Below, piece after piece: positions 63,241-64,000 of a DNA stretch of 64,000 nucleotides. The DNA comes from VAZQ01 sp963744275 (GTDB lineage: Bacteria > Pseudomonadota > Alphaproteobacteria > Rhizobiales > Xanthobacteraceae): the NCBI GenBank assembly GCA_963744275.1, contig CAVUSX010000026.1, positions 22,597-86,596 on the forward strand, in the 5' to 3' direction. The position numbers were made by a program, and so were the translations under genes. Every line of letters begins with the position of its first letter. Positions within the stretch are counted from its first letter, which is position 1. Under the pieces are notes generated by a model. That model searched no databases and was not told the origin of the DNA. It saw only the letters and a program-made list of their open reading frames with translations.

Positions 63241-64000
63241 ATGCGGATTCTGGTGGTCGGTGCCGGCGCGATCGGCGGCTATTTCGGCGGCCGGCTGATC
63301 GAGGCCGGCCGTGACGTCACGTTCCTGGTTCGGCGGCGGCGCGCCGCGCGAACTCGCGAGCACCGGCCTGACCATCAAGAGCGCGGCCGGTAATCTGACG
63401 GTCCCCTCGCCGCCCACCGTCCTGGCGGAGGACGCTCGACAGCCTTTCGACCTCATCCTGCTGAGCTGCAAGGCCTATGATCTCGACGGCGCCATCGCCG
63501 CCTTCGCGCCGGCGGTGGGACCGAATACCGCCATCCTGCCGCTCCTCAACGGCATGCGGCACCTCGACGTCCTGGACGCCCGCTTCGGGCGCGAGCGCGT
63601 GCTCGGCGGGCAATGCTACATCGCCGCCACGCTCGACCAGAACCGCGCGATCGTTCACTTGAACAACGATCACGAGCTCTCCTTTGGAGAGCGCGACGGG
63701 GGCCGCTCGGCGCGCATCGAGGCCATCTCGGCCACCATGGCCGGCGCCCTGTTCAAGCCCCGCGTCAGCGAGCAGATCGTGCAGGAGATGTGGGAGAAGT
63801 GGGTGTTCCTCGCTACGCTCGCGGGCAGCACCTGCCTGATGCGCGCAGCATCGGCGACATCATGGCGGCGCCGGGCGGCAAGGAGTTCATGCTCGCCTTG
63901 CTCGAGGAGTGCCGCGCCGTGGCGCAAGCCAATCAGTATCAGCCGCGCGAGGACTTCGTTGATCGGTATCGTGCCGCGTTGACCGCGGAGGGTTCGTCGC
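63241..64000 (+). pseudogene. ketopantoate reductase (PanE/ApbA)-like protein, frameshifted and cut by the window end
   Basis: The protein begins MRILVVGAGAIGGYFGGRLI, the Rossmann motif of the ketopantoate reductase family. An extra base near 63348 shifts to ELASTGLTIKSAAGNL. It then reads FDLILLSCKAYDLDGAIAAF and PLLNGMRHLDVLDARFGRER. A second shift near 63845 leads to SIGDIMAAPGGKEFMLALLE, continuing past base 64000. The lysine in SCKAYD is the catalytic position. The family reduces 2-dehydropantoate or other 2-oxoacids with NADPH, and many paralogues have other substrates. The gene starts 50 bases after the MATE gene. Confidence 0.8.

Overview
The window reads as a high-GC chromosomal segment of an alphaproteobacterium, most likely Hyphomicrobiales and Bradyrhizobiaceae-like. 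The evidence is a tRNA-His with discriminator A73 and no encoded G-1, paired phasin genes, a PleC/DivJ/PdhS-type histidine kinase, many Bug/TctC, TRAP and ABC substrate-uptake genes, and several intergenic repeat families of the type seen in this group. No prophage, insertion sequence or CRISPR array is visible.

Layout. 1-8.6 kb: a probable aromatic-acid catabolic region, with the end of a 4,5-dihydroxyphthalate-decarboxylase-like gene, an aldehyde dehydrogenase, a NitT/TauT-type ABC transporter, a class II aldolase-fold protein, a two-subunit Rieske oxygenase, a divergent Rieske ferredoxin and an alpha/beta hydrolase. 8.6-12.4 kb: a trypsin/PDZ protein without its catalytic triad, a TctC-type binding protein and a frameshifted FAD fumarate-reductase-like gene. 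12.8-19.2 kb: a complete Yej/Opp-type peptide transporter (permease, permease, binding protein, two ATPases). 19.2-20.7 kb: tRNA-His and two phasins with a paired TGC-N3-GCA element between them. 21-28 kb: a PAS histidine kinase, a DUF1194 protein, 3-oxoacid CoA-transferase A/B and an AsmA protein. 28-35 kb: a polyamine-type ABC transporter, glpK, a lone receiver-domain protein and glpD. 35-38.7 kb: an SDR, malonyl-CoA decarboxylase and a family III CoA-transferase. 39-41 kb: very small genes. 40.8-45.5 kb: a Tat-exported DsrE-like protein, a beta-sandwich exoprotein and a 1043-residue secreted TPR-CHAT protein. 45.6-51 kb: a TRAP operon, a D-2-hydroxyacid dehydrogenase and a Bug protein. 51.2-55.3 kb: exported regulatory-like, cytochrome/propeller and NHL-propeller proteins around a racemase-fold protein that lacks both cysteines. 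55.7-64 kb: a Bug protein, a metallophosphoesterase, an arsenic operon (arsR, arsI, arsC, aquaglyceroporin), a MaoC protein, HxlR-MATE and a ketopantoate-reductase-like gene cut by the window end.

Most gene sets deal with uptake and oxidation of organic acids, aromatics, polyols, peptides and polyamines, with storage (PHA granules) and arsenic stress added. A recurrent feature is the single-base frameshift in otherwise well-conserved genes (at least 16 loci, concentrated after 56 kb). Most look like insertions. I read them mainly as sequencing or assembly errors, though true decay cannot be excluded from one sequence.
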